Below, in pieces: positions 21,996 to 31,737 of a DNA stretch of 64,000 nt. Origin of the DNA: Talaromyces rugulosus (Eukaryota > Ascomycota > Eurotiomycetes > Eurotiales > Trichocomaceae); contig NC_049562.1 of the NCBI RefSeq assembly GCF_013368755.1, forward strand, positions 6,138,001 through 6,202,000, written 5' to 3'. The notes under the pieces are model-generated. The model saw only the letters and a program-made list of their open reading frames with translations. It ran no database searches and was not told the DNA's origin. Position numbers and translations under genes: made by a program. Positions within the stretch are counted from its first letter, which is position 1. Each line of letters opens with the position of its first letter.

Positions 21996-23732
21996 ATGCA
22001 TTGGTCTTCTCAATTGCTACTTGTTGGGCTTGCCGCAACCTCATATGCTGGTGGTGTTGGGGCCTCTTCAGCAATTCCGGACTACTTTCAGACAAGCTTT
22101 GGTCCATATGCCGGTATGTTACTCAGCGAAATACTCACGCGTAGGATGAAGGGACTGACAAGCAGCTGCTGAAAGGTCCCACAAAAGCTGGAGAGGCTCC
22201 TTTTCTAGCCCAGGCCACTCTGCTTGCTCCTGAATACCACTCCTATAAGCCCAACACCCCGGTGGTGACTGACGTTCCTATATTTGGGGGCCCAAAAGAT
22301 GCGGAAATCTTTAAACACATGGGCAATATATCGTACGTGTGACTAGGTCTTAGCAGATCATCGACCGGGTAACTCACAGAAAAATAGGCCCTATTTGCCT
22401 AATCCCTCGGGATTCGGAATCGACGAATATCCACTTCCTTCTGGCACTAATATCACACAGATGCATATGGTTCATCGCCACGGATCTCGGTATCCTACCA
22501 GTGACGCGTCTGTAGCCACTGTTTCTGATCGGATCACTGAGCTTCGGGGAAATGGGACGAATTTCACAGGTGACTTGTCGTTCCTCAATGACTGGACTTA
22601 TCAGCTTGGAGAAGAAGAGTTGACAGCTCTTGGGCGTCAGCAGCTTTTCGACAGTGGCGTCCTCCATTGGTTCAATTATGGCAGATTATACGATCCATCT
22701 AGACCACTCATTTCTCGCACCACGACCCAAGTTCGAATGCTTCAATCCGCTGAGAACTTTCTTAATGGATTCTTTGGCCCGGATTGGACTCGGAACGTCA
22801 CATTAGAGGTTATCACGGAACATCCTGGCTTCAACAACTCTCTAGCCAGCGACAAAGAGTGCACAAATCACAACAACGGCAAATCGTCCGCCGGCGATGA
22901 TGCCTCCACTCAATGGCAAGAGATATATCTTGAAAAAGCAACTCGGCGGTTTCGCCAATCGATGACTGGAAACCAAAACTGGACAACTTCTGACACTTAT
23001 AATTTACAAACTTTATGTCCTTATGAGACTGTTGCATTAGGCTTTAGTCACTTCTGCTCCCTTTTTACCTGGGACGAGTGGCTCGGCTTTGAGTACGCCA
23101 ATGACTTGAGTTACTACGGAGGGAATGGATTTGCGTCACCCACAGGCCGTGCTGTTGGGGTGGGATACGTTGAAGAGCTTATTGCGCGACTGCAGCAACA
23201 TTATCCTTATCCGGATGAGAATTCCATCGCTATCAATAAGACTTTAGACGATAATGCTACGACATTCCCTTTGAACCAGACCTTGTATCTCGACTTTAGT
23301 CATGATACCAACATATTTTCTATTTTGACCGCTCTTGGCCTCAAACAATTTGCTGAGTTCCTTCCTATCTCCGGTCCACCACCCAATCGCCAGCTCATCG
23401 TGAGCCATATAGTTCCGTTCGCAGGTCGATTCAATATCGAAGTAATTAAAGCGCCAAGGCCCGTGCTTGCCAAACGGCCCCATGGCTCTCAAGCTTCTGC
23501 ATATGACCTTAATGGCACTGAGACTACATATGTTCATATGCTGATGAACCAAAGAACAATCCCTCTTGGACAGAGTATCGCTGAGTGTGGCCAGCGCGAT
23601 GACGGGTGGTGTGAGCTGCAAGCATTCATCAACGTTCAAAAAGAAAATATTATAAAGGCAAACTTCGATGAGAGTTGCTTCGGTAACTATTCAACTCCGA
23701 AATATGGAAGTGTCTCCACTGGTACTGTCTGA
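21996..23732 (+). CDS. Secreted histidine acid phosphatase (phytase-like)
   Basis: Hydrolyses phosphomonoesters, possibly phytate, outside the cell. Exons 21996-22113, 22176-22336 and 22380-23732 give 543 residues. A signal peptide is visible at the start: MHWSSQLLLVGLAATSYAGG. The catalytic motif HRHGSRYPT lies near residue 120, with the phosphate-binding Arg and nucleophile His, and the proton-donor pair is in FSHDTNIFSILTALGL. Many N-glycosylation sites (NIT, NFT, NVT, NNS, NWT, NKT, NAT, NQT, NGT, NYS) and several Cys fit a secreted glycoprotein. The second intron (22337-22379) is only 43 bases and starts GTGTGA. It is chosen because it alone keeps the frame into NRPYLPNPSGFGIDEYPLP. Whether it is a true phytase or a general acid phosphatase cannot be decided from the motifs. 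Confidence 0.88.
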
Positions 23733-24251
23733 AAGCACATATCGCCACTATTGTATGTAGTATATCTATGTATATAAATATAGGATATATAACTCTGTCG
23801 CCCGCCCATCTAGCTCTTCAGCTCCCTTCTATTATCTCTGGTCCTCGTAAATCAATACTAGTAGTAGTTATTTTACTAATAAATATAGATTAATCAAAAT
23901 TTTTTTTTTATTTTTAAATTAAATAATATGACTTTACCAGCTAGTTACTAGGCTACTTGTATGCACCTGTGCAAGAAGTGAACCCATAGTTTTACATATA
24001 TTCATGTTGATTCCTAGATGGTGGCTTCTACTGCCTATCATAGATATATATATATATATCAACCGATACCTGATCCACTTCAAATGATGTGATCAATTAA
24101 ATTGATGTATATTCGAAAAAGTACAACACGTAAAAGTGCTTGTTTATATTACATATCTCAGAATATAAAAAAGGTCTAGAGGATTGGATACATGTAGGTC
24201 TACAACGGCTGCTAACATGAATATGACCGGCGCTATTTTTCTATTGGTCTC
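23733..24251. other. AT-rich spacer
   Basis: Strongly AT rich, with poly-T and poly-A runs near 23895-23925 and a TA microsatellite near 24043-24058. No gene is visible. The composition is far from that of neighbouring genes and fits decayed, non-conserved DNA. Confidence 0.5.
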
Positions 24252-24584
24252 TGTCTCGTAAGAACGCATAAGTTTCTCGAGCGGGGCCTGGAAATGCTCT
24301 ACTCAAAAGATCTAAAGGTCAATACTATATACGTTAAAGATGCTGCACGCGCTCTGTGGACTGCCGCGGAATGGCGGGCAAGCAAGGGTAATGAGACTAC
24401 TGTTCCTAATGTGTTTAATGTAGTTAATCACAATAACACATCTTAGGCACAAATCGGCCAGGTTCTCTTAGAAATCTTCGACATCAAGGTTTCTTTCTTG
24501 GGAACCTTGGTATCTCAGCTGGCCAAGCTTAGCCTTGACGATGTCATCGAGGAATTGGCTCTTCCTACCAAACTTGCTGTCTAG
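24252..24584 (+). pseudogene. Remnant of an extended-SDR reductase (thioester-reductase-like)
   Basis: One frame gives a protein-like stretch: LERGLEMLYSKDLKVNTIYV, KDAARALWTAAEW, then NVFNVVNHNNTS, a TAG stop at 24444-24446, and AQIGQVLLEIFDIKVSFLGT followed by SQLAKLSLDDVIEELALP, ending at TAG 24582-24584. The pattern (V-D-ARAL, then F-NVV-.-.-T-Q-., then ..IF.I...) recalls the C-terminal part of NAD-binding male-sterility/thioester-reductase domains. The family call is from memory and moderate. There is no start, no upstream Rossmann half and a nonsense codon. CAG to TAG is the type of change RIP makes. It lies between AT-rich DNA and the pdx1 3' end. Confidence 0.5.
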
Positions 24585-24752
24585 AACATTAAAAATGGCT
24601 AGGTAAAGAATCTCTTCCTAAGAATGCATTAATTCGGAAAACACCAAGGAATATACTACAAAAGAAATAATCAGTACATGGTTATGCTATTTTTGCCCTT
24701 CATATCGTCTATTATTAGTCAAACTCTCAAAAGTATCACTTCTACCCCAGGT

Positions 24753-25712
24753 TCACAGAACAAGGCTGCCGGGATTGGCCGTCAAAATGGTATTCAAACG
24801 ATCCAGGAACGTCCTGGCTCGTCGCTCCTCTCCGGCGGGGACGGTCAGACTGAATACATTGAGCGCAGCGGGAATAGGGCCGTTGGATTCGACCGGAGCC
24901 ACAGGAGCCGAAGGACGTCTCGGGGAAGAAACATTTCCGGCCAGGATGTCGATGATATCCTCCTCAACGTACTGCTCCTCTTCGTATGTTTCGAATTCAT
25001 CAATGGGGACAGTATTGATCTCGGGGATGTAGCTTCCACGCCCAAAGCGAACCGGTGCGGCGCCGAGAAGCTCATCAAAGAGCTCGCTGGCAGATGGCTG
25101 AGAGAGGGCCGATCGGGGTAGATCGTCATTGGCCAATTCGGTAGCCCGTGCAATAAAAGTAGATAGAGGGACAGTAACCCCGAGGGTTTCTTTAATGCGC
25201 TTCTGAGTAGACAAGACCGACTCAAGAGAAATCGATGCGGCGACGGAGATGTCAGAGGGCAATTCGGGAAGAGCTTCCTCAACAGCAGGCGTCGCGGCGG
25301 GCTTGGGAGGTGCAGGAGGCGGTGCAATCTTGATGTTGCTGAGATCCAAATGGGCCATCTTTGCGAGGCGCGCAGCCTGTTCAGCCGGGTAGTCGGCCTG
25401 GATGGATCCTAGGTACGCGAGAACATCGCCCTTTAGGAGACGGCCCTTGGGGCCGGTGGCGGGGATTTTGGATACTTCAGAGTCGGGAACGCCCTTCTGA
25501 TGGAGCAGTTGAGTGACGGAGGGATATAAAGGATAGGCAGGATTCTGGGTTTGCGTCGCGGCGTTGCTTTGGAAGCCTGCCAAGTATTTTTTGTTAGCAA
25601 GCCCTCGAAGGAAACAGAGGATATTTAACATACGTCTCGCAATGTGATTGACACTGGTGTATCGTCGCGCAATGCCCAGGGGGACTTGTCTGAATGAGAG
25701 GCTTGAAGCCAT
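24753..25712 (-). CDS. pdx1: Pyruvate dehydrogenase protein X (E3-binding protein)
   Basis: Anchors dihydrolipoamide dehydrogenase (E3) in the mitochondrial pyruvate dehydrogenase complex. Exons 25634-25712 and 24753-25576 (intron 25577-25633) give 300 residues. The mitochondrial presequence is MASSLSFRQVPLGIARRYTS. The E3/E1-binding domain is at about residues 40-85: YPLYPSVTQLLHQKGVPDSE then VSKIPATGPKGRLLKGDVLA. After an Ala/Pro linker comes a C-terminal region (about residues 130-300) that resembles a reduced acyltransferase core with no HxxxD catalytic motif. There is no lipoyl domain (no DKA-type lysine motif) before the binding domain, unlike the yeast Pdx1 protein. I recall that other filamentous fungi also show a reduced protein X. 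Confidence 0.85.
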   Translation of the reverse strand: MASSLSFRQVPLGIARRYTSVNHIARRMLNILCFLRGLANKKYLAGFQSNAATQTQNPAYPLYPSVTQLLHQKGVPDSEVSKIPATGPKGRLLKGDVLAYLGSIQADYPAEQAARLAKMAHLDLSNIKIAPPPAPPKPAATPAVEEALPELPSDISVAASISLESVLSTQKRIKETLGVTVPLSTFIARATELANDDLPRSALSQPSASELFDELLGAAPVRFGRGSYIPEINTVPIDEFETYEEEQYVEEDIIDILAGNVSSPRRPSAPVAPVESNGPIPAALNVFSLTVPAGEERRARTFLDRLNTILTANPGSLVL

Positions 25713-26205
25713 TGTTTGATGCTGTCTGTCTATGGAGACACAGCAACTGCCAGGATTAGGCTAAATCGTGGAGTCTCTTAGCCCGGTATACAATGGTACT
25801 TCCACAAGGCTAGAACGAAAACCCAAAGCCTCGCAGCCAACCTCTAGAAAGCGGAATCAAGCATAAAGGCCAAACGTCGGGGGTTTTGTTGAGGGCGAGG
25901 TTGAGGAAGCCCAGCGAAGTCTTATCGGATCGTTCCGGTGAGCGTTAGCGGCTTGATCCAAGCTCGCCGGACTGGGTCTTGCCTTGTTGCCCCATTAAGA
26001 AACAGCATCCAAAATATTTCATACGGGTGAAAAAGCAACAACAAAGAGCGTTTTCTTTCGTTTTCTCCTTTTTTTAATTGCATATAGCGCATCGGTGAGC
26101 ATCGTCCAATATCTCAATCGAGCAACAGCTTCTGTTTTGAGCTCCGCCGCATTTGTTGGAGGCCCATGTCTAATGCGGACTTGAACAGGCCATTCTTTGC
26201 ATGAG
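25713..26205. other. Divergent spacer of two mitochondrial-protein genes
   Basis: 493 bases between the pdx1 start (minus strand) and the start of the mitochondrial membrane protein (plus strand). No motif stands out and no gene is seen. Confidence 0.45.
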
Positions 26206-27057
26206 ATGATTCCCAGAAGCTTCACATTGCGCCTCGGCGCCCTTAAATACCCTACAAATCGCATTTATTCGTCACCGCGAACGTTTTCCTCCTTAACGGC
26301 TCGTTTGGCCAAGTCACAGCCACGACATGCTCCGCCGAAACCCCCTTCGCCTCCGCGAAACCCGTCGAGCCATTCCAAAACTGCGGCGAACTTCAGGTTT
26401 ATGGGTAAACGACCAGAGGGTTTTGGAAAATTCGAGCAGAAAGTTGTTAAGGCCGGACGCGTTTTGCTTTTCGAAGCACCATCGCATGGCAGCTACATAC
26501 TCGGAGCCTATGGCATTTCCGCTTTCTGTTTTGCATACGCCATAATCAACTCTACCATGAACATTGGAGAAAACCCTGCTATATGGCTGAAAGGTGCTTA
26601 CTTTAGCATGTGCGTTGTCATGAGCGCGCTGGGTACAGTCTTCGTTTCCCGAGCGGGGAAACTGATCAGGAAAATCACAGCGGTTAGCTCAACTGAAGGT
26701 GTGAAGCTTCTGATCGATGTACGATCAATGATACCATTCCGAAAGCCATATACCATAACAACTACACCTCGTCAGTTGGTATTTGCCCGCAAGCTGGTGG
26801 TAGATCCGAGTCGCGCAACCCCTGACGGCAAGTTACGTCTTCCTCCTACGACGCGAGTTTCCTTCTTCAAGAATCCAGGAAAAGCTATAAGCTACACCTT
26901 TTTCCAATTCGTCTTATCTTTTCGGCGGATTTTTACCCAAGAGGACATGATACTGGTTGAAGTGGATGGGTGGAGGGGACACTACCGAATGGATTCAAAT
27001 GGATATATTTCCAATGATATATTCGCAATTGGCACCCCTTTGAAGGCTCGAAAGTAG
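26206..27057 (+). CDS. Mitochondrial inner-membrane protein, possibly TMEM223-like
   Basis: Intronless, 283 residues. The N-terminus is a clear presequence (MIPRSFTLRLGALKYPTNRI, then RTFSSLTARLAKS), followed by a Pro/Ser linker. Two hydrophobic helices lie at about residues 100-122 (SYILGAYGISAFCFAYAIIN) and 130-155 (WLKGAYFSMCVVMSALGTVF). After them is a soluble C-terminal domain with basic and beta-rich segments (RSMIPFRKPYTITTTPRQLV, TRVSFFKNPGKAISY, ILVEVDGWRGHYRMDSNGYI). The layout VLLFE, two helices, then a matrix domain is like the TMEM223/TMEM186 type of respiratory assembly proteins. That is a resemblance, not a firm match. The start is the ATG at 26206. Confidence 0.75.
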   Translation: MIPRSFTLRLGALKYPTNRIYSSPRTFSSLTARLAKSQPRHAPPKPPSPPRNPSSHSKTAANFRFMGKRPEGFGKFEQKVVKAGRVLLFEAPSHGSYILGAYGISAFCFAYAIINSTMNIGENPAIWLKGAYFSMCVVMSALGTVFVSRAGKLIRKITAVSSTEGVKLLIDVRSMIPFRKPYTITTTPRQLVFARKLVVDPSRATPDGKLRLPPTTRVSFFKNPGKAISYTFFQFVLSFRRIFTQEDMILVEVDGWRGHYRMDSNGYISNDIFAIGTPLKARK

Positions 27058-27647
27058 GTCGAGCTGGGATGAAAAAGTCTATTGAACCTAATTTGCTTTT
27101 TATTTTATGTATATATATTATGGAAGAGCAAGACTTCCATACTTGCTCTTCCATGTGTGCTATTATTTTATACCATTGCCGTCAGTCTCATCGTAGAGAC
27201 TTTCATGTACGATATATTCGAATTGGAGCAAACGCTATTCTATGGGCGTCTATGTAGTATCGAGTAAATCCTAACACCTCAAAGCTAACATTTGAAGCTT
27301 GTGCGATGAGTCGTGCTTTTGAATGATGAGATATGGGCACAACGTGAGTAAGCATAGAGCTGTAACCTTGTCAATGTGATAGATCCACCTAACGGAATCC
27401 GAAGAACAATCGACACCAGTGAAAAAAATCATTATTAAAATAGAAAACTACCTGTTTACTCGGCGTCGAGTCACTTACACGTTGGCGCGCTTCACGTGAT
27501 CCCACCCCCAGGTCGGCGCGGTCTTAGTCGCGTCCGGAGAGCAAGCGCGACAGGAAAGACATCAGTTTTACCCCTCTCCGCTACCACGCCATACACCTCC
27601 TTTACAGCTGTCAACGCGTTGGTAGCGACCGTAGTAGTGCTGCGAAG
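27058..27647. other. Spacer and smc1 promoter
   Basis: 590 bases. The first part is AT rich with an inverted duplicate around 27123-27155: gaagagcaagacttccata and tacttgctcttc can pair, a possible terminator hairpin of the upstream gene. The last 170 bases are GC rich and hold the smc1 control sites. No gene is seen. Confidence 0.45.
27614..27619. promoter_or_regulatory. MCB-type ACGCGT before smc1
   Basis: ACGCGT, the MluI cell-cycle box bound by MBF (Mbp1-Swi6 family), lies 28 bases before the smc1 ATG. Just upstream is TTGGCGCGC (27483-27491) and CACGTG (27493-27498). Cohesin genes are G1/S-controlled through MCB sites in yeasts, so this fits, but the site may also lie in the 5' leader. 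Confidence 0.4.
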
Positions 27648-30600
27648 ATGGGAAAGCTTGTTCGGCTTGAGCTTTTCAGTATGTGTTGCTCCTGTCTGAA
27701 GCTATACGAACCGTGCTAACTGGATGGTTAGATTTCAAGTCCTACAAGGGCCATCATGTTCTACTTTTCGGCGATGCCTACTTTACGTCTATTATTGGGC
27801 CTAATGGCTCTGGAAAGTCAAACTCGTAAGCTCTTGCTCGTGTTGATATGCGCGTGAATCGTTTTACTTATCAGTGTCAAGGATGGACGCCATCTCTTTT
27901 GTGCTAGGTATCAAATCGTCGCATCTCCGGTCAACCAACCTCAAGGATCTCGTCTACCGTGGACGTGTACTCAGGACATCCAAGATTAACGGTGATGGCT
28001 CCGCCACAATCGACGCTCAAGAGAACGGCGGCGACGGCGGCGACGACGCGCAAGATGGATCAGACGTGGAAAATTCCCAGTCACAGGGCGACCGCGATGA
28101 CCCGCGCTCCGCATGGGTAATGGCTGTCTACGAGGATGATGCCGGGGAAGAACAGCACTGGAAGCGGTCGATCACCAGTTCTGGCGTCAGCGAATATCGT
28201 ATCAACAACAAAACCGTGACCGCCCAGCAGTACAACGAGGCGTTGGAAGAGGAGAATATCTTGATAAAAGCGCGCAATTTCCTCGTCTTCCAAGGAGATG
28301 TCGAAGCTATTGCTTCACAATCACCTAGAGACCTGACTCGGTTAATTGAGCAAATCTCCGGCAGTCTGGAGTACAAGGCCGAGTACGAGCGTCTTAAAGC
28401 CGAGCAAGAAGAGGCAGGAGAACAGCAAACGTTCCAGCTCAATCGCCGCCGAGGAATCAACTCCGAAATCAAACAGTACCAAGAACAAAAGCGAGAAGCC
28501 GAGAACTATGCACGCAAGGCCGAGGAACGCGATCAGGCAATCATCACTCACATCCTCTGGAAGCTTTTCCACTTCCAGCGATTGATTGATGAATCTAGTG
28601 CAGAAATTCAGAAACACCAAGATGAGCTCAAGGAATACCGTCGGGGTGTTGAGAAGCACGAAAAGAATCTGGAGGAAGCTAAGAAGGAACACGCCAAAGT
28701 CGGTAGAAATGTATCCAATGCTGAGCGTAGCATTACAAAGAAAGAGAAGGACATTGAAGATGCCACGAACTCACTCGTCCCTGTCGAGGAGAAGATTGAA
28801 ATCACTTCCAGCAAGGTTCAAAGATACACTTCTCGGATTTCGGATATTACCAAAGAGCGGGAGTCTCAAAATGCGAATGCCAAGCGCCTCGAGAAAGACT
28901 TGAAAGTTGTGGAAAAAGCTCAAGCTCAATGGGAAGCAGACTGGGAGAAGACCATGAGCAGGGCAGGCGGCCAACTCAGCGAAGCAGACCTTCAGGAATA
29001 CAACAAACTCAAGGAGGAAGTCAACAAGCGCTCTTCAGCCGAACAGCTGAAACTAGACAATCTTCGACGTCAACGAAAGACAGACGCTGAAACGGTAAAC
29101 AGCCTGAACAGCAAATTCGAGAGTGCGCAGTGGCAACTCCAAAGCCTGGAAACGGAAACGAAGACTTTGAAGGAACGCAAATCGGACATCAATGACACGA
29201 TCAAGCTCACATCTCAAAATATTGACCGCAAGAAGAAAGAGTTAAATGCTGTAGCATCTGAACGACTTCGCGCTTCTCAAATGCGCACTGAGCTTGAAGA
29301 AAAGCTACAGGTTGTCTTGAAAAAATTACTGGAAGCCGACGATGGCAGAAAGCAAAGTGAACGAGAAATTCGAATGAAGGAGATGATTTCTACTCTGAAA
29401 CGTATCTTCCCTGGTGTCAAGGGCCGTGTCAGCGATCTCTGCAAGCCCAAGCAGAAGAAGTATGCCGAAGCTGTCAGTACCGTCCTGGGCCGTCATTTCG
29501 ATGCTGTCGTTGTCGACAATGAAAAAACAGCCAAGGAGTGCATTCAACATCTTCGCGACCAGCGAGCTGGACAGGCTACATTTATTCCCCTGGAGACTAT
29601 TCAGGTGAAAGCCTTTAACTCGAACCTCAAGGGTATGCACCGGGGAATGCGTCTGGCTATCGAAACCGTTGATTACGAGAATTCTGTTGCACGAGCTATC
29701 AGCTACGCTTGTGGTAATGCGATTGTCTGCGATGATCTCGATACTGCCAAGTATCTGTGCTATGAAAAGGGAGTCGACGCTAAAGCAGTCACACTCGATG
29801 GTACTGTGATACATAAAGGTGGTCTTATGACTGGTGGTCGTGGGCCAGGACACCAAAGCTCCAAGCGATGGGACGACTCGGAGCTGGAGAATCTTCACAA
29901 ACTAAAGGATAAGCTGCTGGGTGACCTTGCTGCTCTGCCCAAGGGTCACCGTCGAGGAACGGATGAAGAAACCTTACAAGGTGACCTCGTTGGCCTTGAA
30001 CAGCGTCTTACATATGCCAGGGAAGAATTGAAAGCCTTGGACCGCAACCTGGAGAGCAAAGGTAGCGAACTTCAGTTTGCTAAAAAGCAGCTATCAGAAG
30101 TGCAACCCAAGCTACGAGAGAAGCAAAAGGCATTGACGCAGTTGGACGGCTCTATCAAGAAATCAGAGGAGTCTGTTGGTAGTGTTGAGGATGAGATCTA
30201 TGGTGACTTTTGCAGCCGCCATGGATACGAAAGCATTCGGGATTACGAAGCACAGCAAGGTTCTTTGCAAGAAGAAGCCGCTCGCAAGAAGGTTGAATTT
30301 ACCACGCAAAAGAGCAGGATTGAGAACCAACTGAGCTTTGAACAACAACGTCTTCAGGCAACGGATGACCGTATCGAAGCTTTGCAAGCACAGTACAACC
30401 GTGACGAAGCTCTCATCAAGGGATTGAAAGCCGAACAGGATGGCATCCGGAACCGTTTGGATGAGCTAGGTGCCGAGCTTGAAATTCTTCGGGAACGCCT
30501 GGACGAACAGAAAGAACTATACGCCGAGTCCCAAGAAAAGTTGGCTGCCCAGAGACGAGAGCTCCAGAAACGTGCGAAGAATGTCGAGGACACTCTTCGG

Positions 30601-31737
30601 ACTGTGGGAACTTTGGAAGGAGAGATCCAACGCAACTCTTCAAATCGATACGGCCTCCTGCGTCGTTGTAAGCTCGAGGGCATTGACGTTCCTTTATCAG
30701 ATGACTCAGCGGCTTTGGACAATTTGCCCATTGATGATCTCGTGCAAAATGCCGATCCCGATGCTATGGATATTGACGAAGATGCTAACGCGACTGGATT
30801 GGAAACGCCTGCGGTACAGGATTATGGCATCGAAGTTGACTTCGATTCTCTAGGCGAGACTTTGAAAGAGGTATGTATTTGTGTGTGCTCGAATGTATCC
30901 TATGCTGATTGTGTTGCAGACTGCGGAAGAGAAGCTCGAGGAAGAGTTACAAGAGCGTATTCGGTCCCTGAATACCGAGCTCGACAAAATGGCTCCCAAC
31001 TCTCGAGCTTTGGAGCGTTTAGAAAGTGTTGAGAACAAGCTTCGAGGTACAGAGAAAGATTTCGAGGATGCTCGAAAACGGGCCAAGAGGGCCAAGGACG
31101 ACTTTGAATCTATAATGAGGAAGCGGTCTGAACTATTCAACAAGGCATTCTCACACATTTCCGAGCAAATTGGTCCCATTTACCGGGAACTCACGAGAAG
31201 TGCTAACTATCCTCTTGGTGGTCAAGCGTAAGTCATCTGTGGAGCCTTTTATTTTTCTGATGTCACTTGCCTAACATTTGCCTAGTTATCTCGATATTGA
31301 GGATTCAGATGAACCGTATCTAGATGGTATCAAGTACCACGCCATGCCCCCGCTCAAGCGTTTCCGAGATATGGAGCACTTGTCTGGTGGCGAGAAGACA
31401 ATGGCGGCACTTGCACTACTGTTTGCAGTTCACTCCTACCAGCCATCTCCGTTCTTCGTCCTTGATGAAGTCGATGCAGCTCTGGACAACACCAATGTTG
31501 CGCGTATCGCTAACTACATCCGGGACCACGCGTCCCCTGGCATGCAGTTTATTGTGATCAGTTTGAAAACAGGACTGTTTCAATTGAGTGAGGCATTAGT
31601 TGGTATCTACCGCGACCAAACAGAAAATAGTAGCAACTCGCTTACCCTTGATGTAAGTCATTTTCTCCGCCCAAGCAGGCCTTTTATTTTTCTTTCACCG
31701 CCACTAACCGTAACTATAGCTGCGCAAATACCAATAA
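27648..31737 (+). CDS. smc1: Cohesin subunit Smc1
   Basis: A structural ATPase of the cohesin ring that holds sister chromatids together. Exons 27648-27678, 27732-27825, 27882-30870, 30920-31227, 31286-31652 and 31720-31737 give 1268 residues, the family's normal size. The N-terminal ATPase half has ELFNFKSYKGHH and the Walker A GPNGSGKSNSMDAISFVLG. Long coiled coils flank the hinge (about residues 520-680, VKGRVSDLCKPKQKKYAEAV to GGLMTGGRGPG). The C-terminal half has the ABC signature LSGGEKTMAALALLFA and Walker B PFFVLDEVDAALDN, and it ends RKYQ. A Gly/Asp-rich insert sits near residues 90-110. The third intron's acceptor and the 18-base last exon are set by frame and by conserved ends. Confidence 0.96.

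Noticed and set aside
29326..29898. 190-codon antisense frame across the smc1 hinge
   Set aside because: Lies wholly inside the conserved smc1 coding sequence and has no motif.
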